This document shows, in pieces, positions 9,111 through 18,751 of a DNA stretch of 64,000 bases (the first letter of the stretch is position 1; each line of letters starts with the position of its first letter). Both the position numbers and the translations under genes were made by a program. This DNA is from Blastocatellia bacterium (lineage in GTDB: Bacteria; Acidobacteriota; Blastocatellia; HR10; J050), in contig JALSQX010000083.1 in the NCBI GenBank assembly GCA_026985075.1, positions 50,218 through 114,217 on the forward strand, in the 5' to 3' direction. The notes below the pieces were generated by a model, which had not been told where the DNA came from, searched no databases, and worked only from the letters and a program-made list of their open reading frames with translations.

Positions 9111-9542
9111 TTACAAGGTTTGGACTCTCTCAGCTTCATGTTGATCGCTGCGAGTTTCGTTCTTTCTGTGACCCTTACTTTCCGTCACTGACTGAGTTGT
9201 ACTTATTGTGCCTTCCCATGTCGCTCCTTCATCCACTTTGAGGATGGGTGTACGAATATCTCCATAAACGCGGCTCGTATTCAGCAGGTGGGCCTTTTGT
9301 TTAGCAACGATGTTTCCGTGGAGGGTACCGCTCAAGATGAGGATACCGACCTCGACATCGCCTTCAATGATTCCGTTCTCACCGACGACGAGTTCACCGT
9401 CGGATATGATGCGACCTTTGAGTTTCCCATGGAAATGGAGGATCTCGGAGAACTTCAGGTCTCCGATGATCTCCGTGCCGTTATCGAGGAATCCCTTCAC
9501 TTCCAGTGGTTTTGATCGGCGTAGTCTCATCGGCACCGTCAC
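9111..9542 (-). CDS. bactofilin-family cytoskeletal protein
   Basis: A 143-residue protein with a central right-handed beta-helix-like core of short hydrophobic repeats (GKLKGRIISDGELVVGENG, IEGDVEVGILILSGTLHGNI) flanked by a basic head and a charged tail, which is the bactofilin (DUF583) plan. Bactofilins polymerise without nucleotide into filaments used for cell shape and for positioning proteins. The GTG start overlaps the parB stop in a GTGA, indicating translational coupling; ATG at 9530 is an alternative. Bactofilins coupled to ParABS are known in Myxococcus, where they scaffold the segregation machinery, so a similar role is a reasonable inference. Confidence 0.85.
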   Translation of the reverse strand: MTVPMRLRRSKPLEVKGFLDNGTEIIGDLKFSEILHFHGKLKGRIISDGELVVGENGIIEGDVEVGILILSGTLHGNIVAKQKAHLLNTSRVYGDIRTPILKVDEGATWEGTISTTQSVTESKGHRKNETRSDQHEAERVQTL

Positions 9543-10399
9543 GTTCCTCTCTGCATGATCAGATCGTAAATTCGATTGAAATCGGCATCCGAGTAGAATT
9601 CAATTTCCAGTTTTGCGCCACGAGGGATGGGGACAACTCGAACGCGCGTATTGAGCTTCTTGTTGAGCTTATCCACGGCGGCTTTTAAGTTAGCATCGAA
9701 CGTGATTGGATGGGGCGAAGTTTGTGGGCGTTTCTCGGTCGTCGTCCGGTTGAGCTTCTGGACAGCTCGCTCGGTTTCGCGCACCGAGAGGCCCTTCTTG
9801 ACGACTTGGCGCGCCAGTTGGCGCTGCAATTTGACCGAGTTGAGACCGAGGATGGCCCTGGCGTGACCCATGGAGAGTTTTTCCTCTTCCACCAGCTTCT
9901 GAATATCCTCGGGCAGTTTGAGGAGCCGGAGATAATTGGTGACCGAGGTCCGATCTCGCCCGACGCGTCGGGCGACTTCTTCCTGGGTGAGACCGAGTTC
10001 ATCGATGAGCCTTTGAAAAGCGAAGGCCTCCTCGATAGGATTGAGATCCTCTCGTTGGATATTTTCGATGAGCGAGAGTTCCAGGACCTTATCGTCGGGG
10101 ATGTCGTGAACGACTGCGGGAATCTTGGTGAGGCCGGCCATCTGAGCAGCGCGCCAGCGGCGTTCGCCTGAGATCAGCTGATAGCGGAAGCCGTTGCGTC
10201 GCACGAGCAGTGGCTGAACGATCCCGTTTTGTCGAATTGATTGGGCCAATTCGGCCAACTTCTCTGGATTGAAGCGAGTACGGGGCTGGTACTGATTGGG
10301 ATCAATGAGGTCAATATCGATCTCCACGAGCTGCCCTTCGCGAGTCCGCGTCTCGCCGAGCAATGCGCTAAGCCCCTTGCCGAGCGCTCTTCTTGTCAT
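9539..10399 (-). CDS. parB: chromosome partitioning protein ParB
   Basis: A 286-residue ParB. The start MTRRALGKGLSALLG is the standard N-terminus; ATG 10399 follows GGGAGGTG at proper spacing, and an upstream in-frame extension overlapping parA was rejected. The CTP-binding ParB/Srx domain shows GERRWRAAQ and LIENIQREDLNPIEEA, and the parS-recognising helix-turn-helix shows LTQEEVARRVGRDRTSVTN. The C-terminal dimerisation region ends near YDLIMQRGT. It overlaps parA by 32 bases. ParB loads at parS as a CTP clamp; two parS sites lie about 0.9 kb upstream in the same operon. Confidence 0.97.
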   Translation of the reverse strand: MTRRALGKGLSALLGETRTREGQLVEIDIDLIDPNQYQPRTRFNPEKLAELAQSIRQNGIVQPLLVRRNGFRYQLISGERRWRAAQMAGLTKIPAVVHDIPDDKVLELSLIENIQREDLNPIEEAFAFQRLIDELGLTQEEVARRVGRDRTSVTNYLRLLKLPEDIQKLVEEEKLSMGHARAILGLNSVKLQRQLARQVVKKGLSVRETERAVQKLNRTTTEKRPQTSPHPITFDANLKAAVDKLNKKLNTRVRVVPIPRGAKLEIEFYSDADFNRIYDLIMQRGT

Positions 10400-11156
10400 G
10401 GTTGGATAGCACCTCCCTTGCCAGATTTCGATAACTCTCAGCACCTCGCGATCGTTGGTCGTAAAGGATGATGGGCTTTCCATAGCTCGGAGCTTCTGCC
10501 AGTCGAACGTTACGGGGAATGATGGTTTCAAACACTTGTGAGCCGAGGAAATCTCTCAGATCACCCACCACTTGACTGGAGAGGTTCGTGCGCTCGTCGT
10601 GCATGGTGAGCAGGAACCCTTCGATCGACAACTTGGGGTTGAGATTATGTCGTATGCGGACCAACGTATCCCACAATTCTGACACCCCCTCGAGAGCGAA
10701 ATACTCGCACTGGATGGGAATGAGGACGGAGTCGGCAGCCGTCAGAGCATTCAGCGTGAGGAGCCCGAGCGAAGGCGGGCAGTCGATGATGATGAAGTCG
10801 TAGTCATCCCTGATGGGATCGAGCACGCGCTTGAGCATATACTCCCGCTGGTCGAGAGTGACCATCTCAACTTCGGCACCAGCCAGGTTTCGCTCGGCCG
10901 GGCAGATCTTCAGGTTGGCGAGTTCGGTCGATTGGATGACGGATTGAATCGGTTCATCGAGGATGAGGACGTGATACATACTCTTGATCAGGGTATGGCG
11001 CTTGATGCCCAGACCAGATGTCGCATTGGCTTGTGGATCGAGGTCGATCAACAGAACGCGAGCCCCCGACTCAGCCAACGTGGCGGCCAAATTGATCGCC
11101 GTGGTCGTCTTCCCTACCCCGCCTTTCTGGTTGGCAATGGTTATGATTCGTCCCAT
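10368..11156 (-). CDS. parA: chromosome partitioning ATPase ParA/Soj
   Basis: A 262-residue ParA-type ATPase. The deviant Walker A motif KGGVGKTTTAINLA is at residues 10-23, the second nucleotide motif DLDPQANAT at about 38-46, and the Walker B-type segment FIIIDCPPSLG near 125. The short N-terminus without a helix-turn-helix matches chromosomal Soj/ParA rather than plasmid forms. It binds DNA non-specifically and moves ParB-bound origins. It is followed directly by parB and preceded by rsmG and parS, the standard origin-proximal arrangement. Confidence 0.97.
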   Translation of the reverse strand: MGRIITIANQKGGVGKTTTAINLAATLAESGARVLLIDLDPQANATSGLGIKRHTLIKSMYHVLILDEPIQSVIQSTELANLKICPAERNLAGAEVEMVTLDQREYMLKRVLDPIRDDYDFIIIDCPPSLGLLTLNALTAADSVLIPIQCEYFALEGVSELWDTLVRIRHNLNPKLSIEGFLLTMHDERTNLSSQVVGDLRDFLGSQVFETIIPRNVRLAEAPSYGKPIILYDQRSRGAESYRNLAREVLSNHDKKSARQGA

Positions 11157-11250
11157 ATCAGGACTCCTCTGTCCCCAACAATATCATAAATTGGACGAAA
11201 TTGAAAGAAAAAATTGAGACTCCGACCGTATTCCGGACGTCGTCCGGCGT

Positions 11251-11266
11251 TGTTTCACGTGAAACC
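11251..11266. promoter_or_regulatory. parS: parS site 1
   Basis: TGTTTCACGTGAAACC matches the conserved 16-bp parS palindrome at 15 of 16 positions. It overlaps the end of rsmG just upstream of parA. Confidence 0.95.
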
Positions 11267-11962
11267 GGTCGGGTTTCGATCCGCGGTGGGCGATGAGGGA
11301 TCGTTCCACGTGAAACCGGTCGACCACAAGGAGAGGAGCACTCGGCGTTGGGAGAGGGGGAGTTCGTGTTGGGTCAGACGCCATCGATCGGGCAGCATAA
11401 GCCGACACTGTTTGGCGATCTCATGACCGGCGAAGATGAGAATTTGCTTGGCCATTGAGCCGAACTGAAGAAGTTCGGGCAATTGCTCCTGGAATCGATC
11501 GAGAGCTCGGCAGAGGATGAGGTCGAAGTCCCGCGCCCGATAATCCTGAAACTGACCATGGAAGACCGAGAGGTTCTTCATCTGCAACTGTTGTGCAGCC
11601 AGCCGCAGGAAGACCACCTTGCGCATTTGACGCTCCACCAATACCACTCGCAGCGCCGGGGCGTAAATGGCGATGGGGAAGCCCGGGAAGCCAGCCCCAG
11701 AGCCCACATCGATCACCGATCGGATCCGCGGTCGGAAGTGCCGGATGGCATAAAGGGATTCTAGATAGTGAAACCGCGCCGCCTGGACGGGATCGATCAA
11801 AGAGGTCAAATTCATCTTTCGATTCCACTCCCGCAGCAGCTCATAGTGAGCGGCGAATCCGGAGAGGACGCGTTCGTCAAGACGTAGTCCGAAGACCGGC
11901 TGGAGTTCTTTGAGCGCGCGGACGAATGCCGCCCGTTCAGCGTTGTGAGTCTGATCCTTCAC
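11255..11962 (-). CDS. rsmG: 16S rRNA (guanine527-N7)-methyltransferase RsmG
   Basis: A 235-residue SAM-dependent methyltransferase that modifies G527 of 16S rRNA. The SAM-binding motif is [20 protein letters not shown] (about residues 80-99). Other family segments are [16 protein letters not shown] near residue 50 and the [12 protein letters not shown] region. The start is GTG at 11962, overlapping the mnmG stop by 26 bases, in the common mnmG-rsmG coupling; no strong ribosome site is visible. The last 20 codons contain both parS sites, so this end serves as protein code and partition site. Confidence 0.93.
   Translation of the reverse strand: MKDQTHNAERAAFVRALKELQPVFGLRLDERVLSGFAAHYELLREWNRKMNLTSLIDPVQAARFHYLESLYAIRHFRPRIRSVIDVGSGAGFPGFPIAIYAPALRVVLVERQMRKVVFLRLAAQQLQMKNLSVFHGQFQDYRARDFDLILCRALDRFQEQLPELLQFGSMAKQILIFAGHEIAKQCRLMLPDRWRLTQHELPLSQRRVLLSLWSTGFTWNDPSSPTADRNPTGFT
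11302..11317. promoter_or_regulatory. parS: parS site 2
   Basis: CGTTCCACGTGAAACC keeps the central CACGTGAAAC core of parS with changes in the left arm. It lies 35 bases from site 1, inside the rsmG coding end; two nearby sites are typical of an origin-proximal ParB loading zone. Confidence 0.85.
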
Positions 11963-13844
11963 GGCGCGTTCGCAGTCGAATGTGAAGGTGGAGCAGTGAG
12001 ATGGCCGCGGGCGTCACGCCGGGAATGCGACGGGCTTGACCTAACGTCCGGGGGCGAATGCGCGTGAACTTTTCGATCATCTCCCGCGAGAGTCCGTCGA
12101 TAACGTGATAGTCGAGATCCTCGGGGATGACTTGCGCTTCGGCTCTGTCCAATTTCTCGGCCAATTGTCGCTGAGCGTTGGCGTACCCTTCGTATTTCAA
12201 ATCGTTGACGACCACATCGAGTTCTCCGGGGCGGAGTCGTTGAGCGAGAGGCTCGGGGAGAAATGGGAGGATATGTTGAGGTTGAACCTCGGGGCGCCGG
12301 AGGAGCTTGGCCATCGACGTCGGTTGCTCGATGATGATCCCCGTCTCGGCCGAGAACCGCTCGATTCCCTGAGTCTGTCGGGAGATTCTCGTTTCGGCGA
12401 AGAATGCTCTCAATTCGTTGAGCCTCCTCTCCTTGGCCGCGAACGCGCGATACCGATCGTCTTGAACTAGTCCAACGTCTCTCCCAATCGGTGTGAGTCT
12501 CATATCCGCATTGTCAGAACGCAGGAGCAGTCGCAGTTCGGCCCGCGATGTGAACATACGATAAGGTTCATCGACACCCCTGGTCACCAGGTCGTCGATC
12601 AAAATACCGATGTACGCTTGGCTTCGCTTGAGAACTAAGGGTTCCCGGCCGTACGCCCTCAACGCGGCGTTAATTCCCGCCATCAATCCTTGAGCAGCGG
12701 CCTCTTCGTAACCGGTCGTTCCATTAATTTGTCCGGCGTGAAACAGCCCTTCAATCCGTTTCGTCTCCAGCCAAGGATGCAGCTCGGTGGGATCGACGAA
12801 GTCGTACTCGATGGCATAGGCGGGTCGAATGAATTTGACGCGCTCCAGACCGGAGATGGCGCGGACCATCTTCAATTGAACGTCAACGGGCAAACTTGAC
12901 GAGAGGCCATTGGGGTAGATCTCATTGGTGTAATACCCCTCTGGTTCGAGGAAGATCTGATGGCGGTCCTTGTCGGGAAACTTCACGACCTTATCCTCGA
13001 TGGAGGGACAGTAGCGAGGTCCAATTCCAACGATCTGTCCGCTGTAAAGTGGTGATTTATCGAGATTTCTCCTGATAACGTCGTGAACGGCTTGGTTCGT
13101 ATAGACGATGTAGCAGTCGACCTGGGGCTGCGAGATTTTCTCGGTGAGAAAAGAGAAAGGAACCGGCGGATCGTCTCCCGGCTGACGTTCGGCCACCGAG
13201 AAGTCGATCGTTCGGCCATCCAGTCGAGGCGGCGTACCCGTCTTCAACCGGCCGACGCGAAAGCCAATACCTCGAATCGCCTCGGCGAGGCGAAGGGACG
13301 CTCGCTCGCCACAGCGCCCGGCCCTGAACGTCGTCCGACCGATGTGAATGAGGCCATTCAGGAATGTCCCCGTCGTCATGACGACGGCTCGGGCGCCCAG
13401 ACGACGTCCATCGGCAAGTTCGACTCCATAAATCTTTCTTTCTCTGATAATTAAGTCGGAAACCTCGCCTTCCACGAGGTGAAGGTTGGGAACTTGCCTG
13501 AGCCTCCGTTGCACCTCCGCACGATAGACATTACGGTCAGCTTGAGCCCGAGGAGATTGAACGGCCGGTCCGCGACGACGGTTCAGCAGGCGAAAATGGA
13601 TGCCGATACGGTCAATCACTTCGCCCATGAGACCTCCGAGAGCATCAATCTCACGAACCAGATGGCCCTTGGCGATCCCACCAATGGCGGGATTGCAGGA
13701 CATCTGGGCGATGAGGTCGATTCGGATGGTCACCAGAGCCGTCCGGCATCCCATGCGCGCCGCGGCCCAAGCCGCCTCGCAGCCGGCGTGGCCGCCGCCT
13801 ACGACGATCACATCGAATGTGTCATCGAAACTGAAATCAATCAC
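11937..13844 (-). CDS. mnmG: tRNA uridine-5-carboxymethylaminomethyl(34) synthesis enzyme MnmG (GidA)
   Basis: A 635-residue FAD protein of the usual length. The dinucleotide-binding motif [20 protein letters not shown] is at about residues 11-30, followed by [21 protein letters not shown] and [14 protein letters not shown], all typical of GidA. Together with MnmE it modifies wobble U34 of several tRNAs using methylenetetrahydrofolate. The start overlaps the mnmE stop by 4 bases and the end overlaps rsmG, so mnmE-mnmG-rsmG form a coupled set. Confidence 0.97.
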   Translation of the reverse strand: MIDFSFDDTFDVIVVGGGHAGCEAAWAAARMGCRTALVTIRIDLIAQMSCNPAIGGIAKGHLVREIDALGGLMGEVIDRIGIHFRLLNRRRGPAVQSPRAQADRNVYRAEVQRRLRQVPNLHLVEGEVSDLIIRERKIYGVELADGRRLGARAVVMTTGTFLNGLIHIGRTTFRAGRCGERASLRLAEAIRGIGFRVGRLKTGTPPRLDGRTIDFSVAERQPGDDPPVPFSFLTEKISQPQVDCYIVYTNQAVHDVIRRNLDKSPLYSGQIVGIGPRYCPSIEDKVVKFPDKDRHQIFLEPEGYYTNEIYPNGLSSSLPVDVQLKMVRAISGLERVKFIRPAYAIEYDFVDPTELHPWLETKRIEGLFHAGQINGTTGYEEAAAQGLMAGINAALRAYGREPLVLKRSQAYIGILIDDLVTRGVDEPYRMFTSRAELRLLLRSDNADMRLTPIGRDVGLVQDDRYRAFAAKERRLNELRAFFAETRISRQTQGIERFSAETGIIIEQPTSMAKLLRRPEVQPQHILPFLPEPLAQRLRPGELDVVVNDLKYEGYANAQRQLAEKLDRAEAQVIPEDLDYHVIDGLSREMIEKFTRIRPRTLGQARRIPGVTPAAISLLHLHIRLRTRREGSDSQR

Positions 13845-15217
13845 TTTCCAATACAGAATGTCGAAAAAATCTGATCCAGGATATCTTCGACCGTCGTCTC
13901 TCCGGTGATCTCTCCAAGTAGTCGGAGCGCCTCGTGCATTCCAACTAAGATCACCTCTTCGGAATATCCTTCCTCTAAAGCTCCCCGCGATTCCTGCAAG
14001 GCCTCGATCGCGCGAACGATCAGATCGTGATGGCGCGAATTCGTTAGTATAACATCTTCCGTCGCGGGTGCGCGACCAGAAGTGATGAACTCAACGACGG
14101 TGTGCCTCAACTCATCTATTCCTGCGCCGGTCAAGGCGGAGACGCGAATCCAGGGGGAGCCCGCGGCAGTGGCTCGAAGCTGCTCCAGCGTCAACTGGGG
14201 GGGGAGATCGCTCTTGTTGACGACAATGAGTCGGGGCGCCGATTGGGTCTCTTCCAAAACGGCTTGATCATCTTCGGTGAGAGCCTGCGAGCCATCCAGG
14301 ATGACGAGCACGACATCGGCATCGGCGATGGCCGTTCGCGCTCGCTCCACGCCAATGCTCTCGACTCGATCGGCCGTTTTGCGAATCCCGGCCGTGTCGA
14401 TCAGGTGAACGGGGATGCCATCGAGCGAGACCGCATCGCTCAAGAGATCGCGCGTGGTGCCCGGAATGTCCGTCACGATGGCTCGCTCTTTTTTGAGTAA
14501 TTTATTGAAAATACTAGACTTACCAACGTTAGGGCGACCAACGAGTGCCAGTTGAATCCCCTCGCGAACGAGGCGACCGAAGCTGAACGACCGCTCGATC
14601 TCTGACAGCTCGGCGATGACCCGATCGAGTTGGACGGCGATGGTTTTCACGTCTTCGGGATGGACGTCTTCGTCGGCAAACTCGACGGCCGTCTCCAGGT
14701 GGACGATCATATTGGTGAGCGCGTCTTTGATGGGCTGAAGTTGCCGGGAGAAGCTGCCTCGGAGCTGGCGGGCGGCGACCTTGGCTTGATAGGTGGTCTG
14801 GGCTTCGATCAGATCGCGGACAGCTTCGGCTTGCGTCAAATCCAGGCGGCCATTGAGGAAAGCGCGCAGAGTGAACTCACCGGGTTTGGCGATCCTGGCT
14901 CCCAGTTGAATGGTTAATTCGAGGACGCGCTGGAGGACGACAGGGCTCCCGTGGCAACTGAGTTCGACGACATCCTCTCCGGTGTAAGATCGAGGGGCGC
15001 GAAAGAAGGTCACCACGACTTCATCAATGAGTTCGCCGGATTGAGGATCTCTGATCTCGCCCCATTGGGCCCGGTTGGGCGAAAGGGGAACGCCGCTACG
15101 GGGACGGAAGAGCCGTTGAGCGATGTCGAGCGCCTGCGGTCCGCTCAATCGAACGATTCCGATGCCGCTGCGCCCCATCGCTGTTGAAATGGCACTGATG
15201 GTGTCCTCGGTATCCAT
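13841..15217 (-). CDS. mnmE: tRNA modification GTPase MnmE (TrmE)
   Basis: A 458-residue protein. The N-terminal folate-binding domain starts [20 protein letters not shown]; the central GTPase domain shows [15 protein letters not shown] (G1), DIPGTTRD (G2), DTAGIR (G3) and NKSD (G4). The last residues FCIGK contain the catalytic cysteine characteristic of MnmE. It works as a complex with MnmG, encoded immediately downstream. No jag/khpB gene stands between yidC and mnmE, where many bacteria have one. Confidence 0.97.
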   Translation of the reverse strand: MDTEDTISAISTAMGRSGIGIVRLSGPQALDIAQRLFRPRSGVPLSPNRAQWGEIRDPQSGELIDEVVVTFFRAPRSYTGEDVVELSCHGSPVVLQRVLELTIQLGARIAKPGEFTLRAFLNGRLDLTQAEAVRDLIEAQTTYQAKVAARQLRGSFSRQLQPIKDALTNMIVHLETAVEFADEDVHPEDVKTIAVQLDRVIAELSEIERSFSFGRLVREGIQLALVGRPNVGKSSIFNKLLKKERAIVTDIPGTTRDLLSDAVSLDGIPVHLIDTAGIRKTADRVESIGVERARTAIADADVVLVILDGSQALTEDDQAVLEETQSAPRLIVVNKSDLPPQLTLEQLRATAAGSPWIRVSALTGAGIDELRHTVVEFITSGRAPATEDVILTNSRHHDLIVRAIEALQESRGALEEGYSEEVILVGMHEALRLLGEITGETTVEDILDQIFSTFCIGK

Positions 15218-15576
15218 ATCCTCAGTCAGTGATGCCGAGTTCGCGATTCAAGATTAAGAATACAACGTGGAACCTCATCGGCGAAAGAGGAGTCATCCTG
15301 ATCATCATTTCTGCTAGGATCGCTCACGGGCTGTGAACCCGTCACCGGGAAAGAAAACCGAGTCGCGCAAGGTGGCCTCTCGCACCACCTGCTCTCAGAG
15401 GAGTCGGTCATGACCCGCAGGCGGCGCCGAAAGGATGAAAGTAGACCCGCGTTCAGCATCTGCCGCGGCGTCAGGCTCCGCCACAGGTTGCACTGAAAGG
15501 ATGAGCGTAGGCTCTCGTCACAGGAGCCGTCCATGGTGTGGAGCCACGCGGCGCGGACGTTCCCCCAGCCCGGGTC
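15218..15576. other. yidC-mnmE spacer with short repeated motif
   Basis: About 360 bases with no convincing gene. Two near copies of a short motif occur in direct orientation: CCGAAAGGATGAAAGTAG near 15428-15445 and ACTGAAAGGATGAGCGTAG near 15494-15512, embedded in GC-rich segments that could form hairpins. No promoter could be assigned for mnmE. Confidence 0.4.
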
Positions 15577-17439
15577 CTACGTCGCTCGCTTGGCTCTTCT
15601 CGGTTTCCTGCTCTGAGGCTTAGAGGGACTGGGGGCGGGGCCTTCCTGGTCAGCGACGTGGGTCATCCGATTGATGATGACCTGCTGGCCAGCACCGACC
15701 AAACTATTGAACATCCAGTAGAGCACCAGACCACTGGGAGCGCGCCAGAAGAAGAAGATGGTGAAGGCAACGGGCATGAGCACTCCCATGAGGACCTTTT
15801 GAATGCGTTGCTGGGCTCTCTGAGCGGGATCCGTGGGTGCGGGACTCGGCATGACGAACGTCTGGGCCATCCAGGAGAGGCACATGGCGATGGGGAGCAC
15901 GTGGATCTCGTAACCCAAGATGAACAACTTGTCGGGAGAGGAAAGGTCGTTGATCCAACCGACAAACGGCGCCTGGCGCAGATCGAGCGACACGGTGAGC
16001 AAGATGAAGAAAGCCCAGAAGACGGGCAATTGCAGCAACATGGGCAGGCAGCCTCCGAGCGGATTGGCTTCTCGCATGAGTCGCATCTGCTCCATCTGAA
16101 GCTCTTTGAGTTGCGGATCGTCTTTCTTCAGATTCTTTATCTTCTGTTGCAACTCTTTCATCTTCGGCTGAAGAGCCTGAGCCTTTTTCATCTTGACGGC
16201 GGACTTCCATTTGAGCGGGAAAAAGAGCATGTTGATGACAAACGTGATGAGCAGAATGGCCACCCCGTAATTGGGAATGAGCCGATAGGTGAAGTTGAGG
16301 ACGGGAAGCAAGACCTCGTTGATGATCGGCTTGATGACCGAAGACATGTAGCCGTAGCGGATGATGTGCTCGATGCTCGGTCGGTTCACTCGTTGGCCTA
16401 ATTCGGTGAGGAGTTCCGGATCTTTCGGTCCGGCGAAGATGGTGTGAACCTGCCCATTGGAGAGGGGAGCGAGGGCCGCAATGTAGTGTTTCTCCACCTC
16501 TGTACCTTCAACCAGAAGCGTGCGCACCTTGGTGCGAAGGCGAACGTACTCTAAGGGATCGGGCGGAATGAGAGCGAGCGCGAAGTAGTTGTCATCGGCG
16601 CACACCCAATCGAGGGGTCCCTTCAGTTCCTCCACCGAAGGCTTCCGGGCTGAGAATCGCTGGGCTTTGTCGGCGACGCCAGCGACGACCTCGGGGCCGG
16701 AGATATAAGCCCCCGTCTGAACCACGCTTTGATCGCCAAAGTTCGGACCCAGGACCATCTCCACGGGAACCGGCTGATTCTGGCGACGAACGTCTACCGA
16801 ATATTGGAAGTCGAATCGATCTCCGTAGAATACGAACCGCTTGTACACCTCGAGGCCCGCCCCGCGCCAAGAGAAGATCACCTCTCGACGCTCAGATGCG
16901 TTCAGGCGTATCGTCTCGCTCGGTTCGGAGACGGCGTAGTTGACCGAGTTCAGCAATGCGGTGAGTTCCTCATCCGTTGCTACGAGAGCGAATGGGGCTC
17001 CCAGTTCTCTCAGTACCTCCTCGGATTGGGGAATGAGTTCCAACGTGCCGCCGTCGGCTCCGCGAATCTCTTTTCGCGGACCACTCTTGATTTGCTTGAT
17101 GCTCCAACTGATGGCCACCGCTCCATGAGTGGAGAACGTGCCCCGCCAGAATGGAGTTTCTATGCTGATGCGGCGCTCGGGAGACTCCTGTCGGTCGTCG
17201 ACCACGACTCCCATCTCATCCGGAGACGACGAGGTGGGGTGGACCGACTCAGGGGGCGCTGAGGGGCGGGGTGCCGAGGCTCCCTCGGGTGATGTTACTG
17301 GTGAAGCTTCCGGGGAAGCCGGCGAACCCGATGGGGGAGCATTTTGCGGCACAGGGGGAGCGAAAAAATAGTACCACCCCGCCAAAACGAGCGTGGAAAG
17401 GATGAAGGCAAGCAGAACTCGTTTTTCCATACTCATCAT
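15577..17439 (-). CDS. yidC: membrane protein insertase YidC
   Basis: A 620-residue Gram-negative-type YidC: an N-terminal membrane anchor (LLAFILSTLVLAGWYYFF), a proline/serine-rich linker, the large periplasmic beta domain, and the conserved C-terminal insertase core with five membrane segments (for example NYGVAILLITFVINMLFFPL and LGGCLPMLLQLPVFWAFFI). The tail is basic (SRKPRRAKRAT), which can favour ribosome contact. It inserts and folds inner-membrane proteins, alone or with SecYEG. Several starts are in frame (GTG 17442, ATG 17439, 17436, 17430); ATG 17439 was taken. It lies downstream of rpmH, rnpA and yidD in the conserved order. Confidence 0.97.
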   Translation of the reverse strand: MMSMEKRVLLAFILSTLVLAGWYYFFAPPVPQNAPPSGSPASPEASPVTSPEGASAPRPSAPPESVHPTSSSPDEMGVVVDDRQESPERRISIETPFWRGTFSTHGAVAISWSIKQIKSGPRKEIRGADGGTLELIPQSEEVLRELGAPFALVATDEELTALLNSVNYAVSEPSETIRLNASERREVIFSWRGAGLEVYKRFVFYGDRFDFQYSVDVRRQNQPVPVEMVLGPNFGDQSVVQTGAYISGPEVVAGVADKAQRFSARKPSVEELKGPLDWVCADDNYFALALIPPDPLEYVRLRTKVRTLLVEGTEVEKHYIAALAPLSNGQVHTIFAGPKDPELLTELGQRVNRPSIEHIIRYGYMSSVIKPIINEVLLPVLNFTYRLIPNYGVAILLITFVINMLFFPLKWKSAVKMKKAQALQPKMKELQQKIKNLKKDDPQLKELQMEQMRLMREANPLGGCLPMLLQLPVFWAFFILLTVSLDLRQAPFVGWINDLSSPDKLFILGYEIHVLPIAMCLSWMAQTFVMPSPAPTDPAQRAQQRIQKVLMGVLMPVAFTIFFFWRAPSGLVLYWMFNSLVGAGQQVIINRMTHVADQEGPAPSPSKPQSRKPRRAKRAT

Positions 17440-17542
17440 CACATGGTGGGAGGACGACGATCGCTCTCCGCTCTCCGCTTCACAATCGCCTCTCTCTTGG
17501 TCACCTCAGTGCAATCTCCTCCCGTTTGCCTGATGTCGCCCA

Positions 17543-17764
17543 TCAATACGGCGGATCGTATCCTCCGGGATGAAAGGGGTGACAGCGCAATAACCGCAGA
17601 ATCCCCATCCCTATTCCGCGCCACAGCCCGTACCGCTCGATCGCCTGCCGGGTATATTCGGAGCAGGTCGGATAATAGCGGCAGGCGGGGAGCAGTAAAG
17701 GCGATATGCTGTATTGATAAGCCAGGATCAGGACAGTGGCAATGCGTTTGATCACGTGATTCAT
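17543..17764 (-). CDS. yidD: membrane protein insertion efficiency factor YidD
   Basis: A 73-residue protein with the hallmark [19 protein letters not shown] and the ending [12 protein letters not shown]. The N-terminus is an amphipathic helix ([19 protein letters not shown]) that places the protein at the inner face of the membrane, where it assists YidC-dependent insertion. It begins 3 bases after the rnpA stop codon and precedes yidC, as in most bacteria. Confidence 0.96.
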   Translation of the reverse strand: MNHVIKRIATVLILAYQYSISPLLLPACRYYPTCSEYTRQAIERYGLWRGIGMGILRLLRCHPFHPGGYDPPY

Positions 17765-17767
17765 GAT

Positions 17768-18127
17768 TCACCGTGAGTGATTGGCCCTCAGCTTCTCGAT
17801 GAATCTCAAGAATTGAGCTTCCACCTCCGCATACGTCGCTTCCCCCATTGAGGTCTTCACATTGACGACGATATCGGCGGGGAAGGGGAGACGCCATTTA
17901 TTTCGTCGAAAGACCTCTCGAAGAAGTCGCTTGCAGCGATTCCTCTTGACGGCCGATCCCACTCGCCTCGTGACCGTGATGCCCAGGCGGCTTTTGTCCA
18001 GAGCGTTCTCAATAGCAAAAACAGTGAACAGGGGGAAGTGATATCGCTGGCCGTGATCATAAACCCGGCGAAACTCCATTCGCTTGAGTAGCCGTTCAGC
18101 TCTGGTAAACCGCTCATCCCGTCGCAT
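17768..18127 (-). CDS. rnpA: ribonuclease P protein component
   Basis: A 119-residue basic protein. The family signature is seen in RLGITVTRRVGSAVKRNRCKRLLREVFR (given here as RLGITVTRRVG and AVKRNRCKRLLRE), with the N-terminal RAERLLKRMEFRRVYDHG. It binds the catalytic RNA of RNase P and helps process tRNA 5' ends; that RNA gene is not in the window. The ATG at 18127 overlaps the rpmH stop as TGATG, so translation is likely coupled; a TTG one codon upstream was not preferred. Confidence 0.96.
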   Translation of the reverse strand: MRRDERFTRAERLLKRMEFRRVYDHGQRYHFPLFTVFAIENALDKSRLGITVTRRVGSAVKRNRCKRLLREVFRRNKWRLPFPADIVVNVKTSMGEATYAEVEAQFLRFIEKLRANHSR

Positions 18128-18270
18128 CAATAATGGTGGGGGGTCAGTCGCTTTCGACCCTTAGCGCGCCGTCGCCGCAGCACCTCTCGCCCCCCTCGCG
18201 TTTTCATACGGGCGCGGAATCCGTGCGTCTTCGCTCGTCGTCGATTATTCGGCTGATACGTCCGCTTCAT
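18127..18270 (-). CDS. rpmH: 50S ribosomal protein bL34
   Basis: A 47-residue, strongly basic protein: [19 protein letters not shown] at the start, then [19 protein letters not shown] and KRLTPHHY. This matches bL34 in length and sequence. It is the first gene of the long minus-strand operon toward parB. A promoter lies immediately upstream at 18308-18337. Confidence 0.98.
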   Translation of the reverse strand: MKRTYQPNNRRRAKTHGFRARMKTRGGREVLRRRRAKGRKRLTPHHY

Positions 18271-18307
18271 GTTGTATCTCCATTCCGACTTGTATCCAAA
18301 ACAAATT

Positions 18308-18337
18308 AAGATACAAATCTGGGATTAGAACTGTCAA
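18308..18337 (-). promoter_or_regulatory. sigma-70 promoter of the rpmH operon
   Basis: On the minus strand, a perfect TTGACA (-35) and TATCTT (-10) are separated by 18 bases and lie about 38 bases before the rpmH ATG. It probably drives rpmH-rnpA-yidD-yidC and perhaps genes further down. Confidence 0.75.
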
Positions 18338-18383
18338 GGATACACGATTTTTGTTGTCATCGAGTCGAGACGAGTAACTCCTC

Positions 18384-18411
18384 TTGCGGATTTAAGTTTT
18401 TTGTTTATAAT
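18384..18411 (+). promoter_or_regulatory. promoter of the cupin gene
   Basis: A perfect TATAAT (18406-18411) with TTGCGG 16 bases upstream, 14 bases before the ATG, which has TAGGAG as ribosome site. The leader would be very short. Confidence 0.55.
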
Positions 18412-18425
18412 GAAGTTAGGAGTCA

Positions 18426-18740
18426 ATGCCGGTTCGAGTCGAACGTTGGGCCAAGCCAAATAAGGTGCCTATTCAACTGGAGTGCGAGAGGCAACTCCGG
18501 GCAGAGGGCTTTGAACCGGAGTTGTGGATTGACCCGCCGGGACGCCAATGGCGTAACTTTCGCCACGATGTCGATGAATATGTGTGGATTCTTTCGGGGA
18601 AGGCGCGGGTGACTATCGACGAGGAAGTCGTTGAATTGGCTGCGGGAGACCGCGTCTTCATCCCCGCCGGAGCCATTCACTCGCTGGAGAATATCGGGAG
18701 TGCGAATCTGGTGTGGCTGGCGGCCTTTCGGATGAAATAG
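18426..18740 (+). CDS. small single-domain cupin protein
   Basis: A 104-residue protein forming one cupin barrel. Motif 1 is seen as RHDVDEYVWILSGKARVTID and motif 2 as AAGDRVFIPAGAIHSLENIG, with His, Glu and the second-motif His available for a metal. Single cupins of this size serve as metal-binding sensors, isomerases or sugar-binding proteins, so no substrate can be assigned. It is divergent from rpmH and has its own promoter; its 3' end is convergent with the next gene. Confidence 0.85.
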   Translation: MPVRVERWAKPNKVPIQLECERQLRAEGFEPELWIDPPGRQWRNFRHDVDEYVWILSGKARVTIDEEVVELAAGDRVFIPAGAIHSLENIGSANLVWLAAFRMK

Positions 18741-18751
18741 TTTCGCCGCTC

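Noticed and set aside
15226..15534. 102-residue frame between yidC and mnmE as a jag/khpB gene
   Set aside because: No KH or R3H motif and no ribosome site; sequence is repeat-like.
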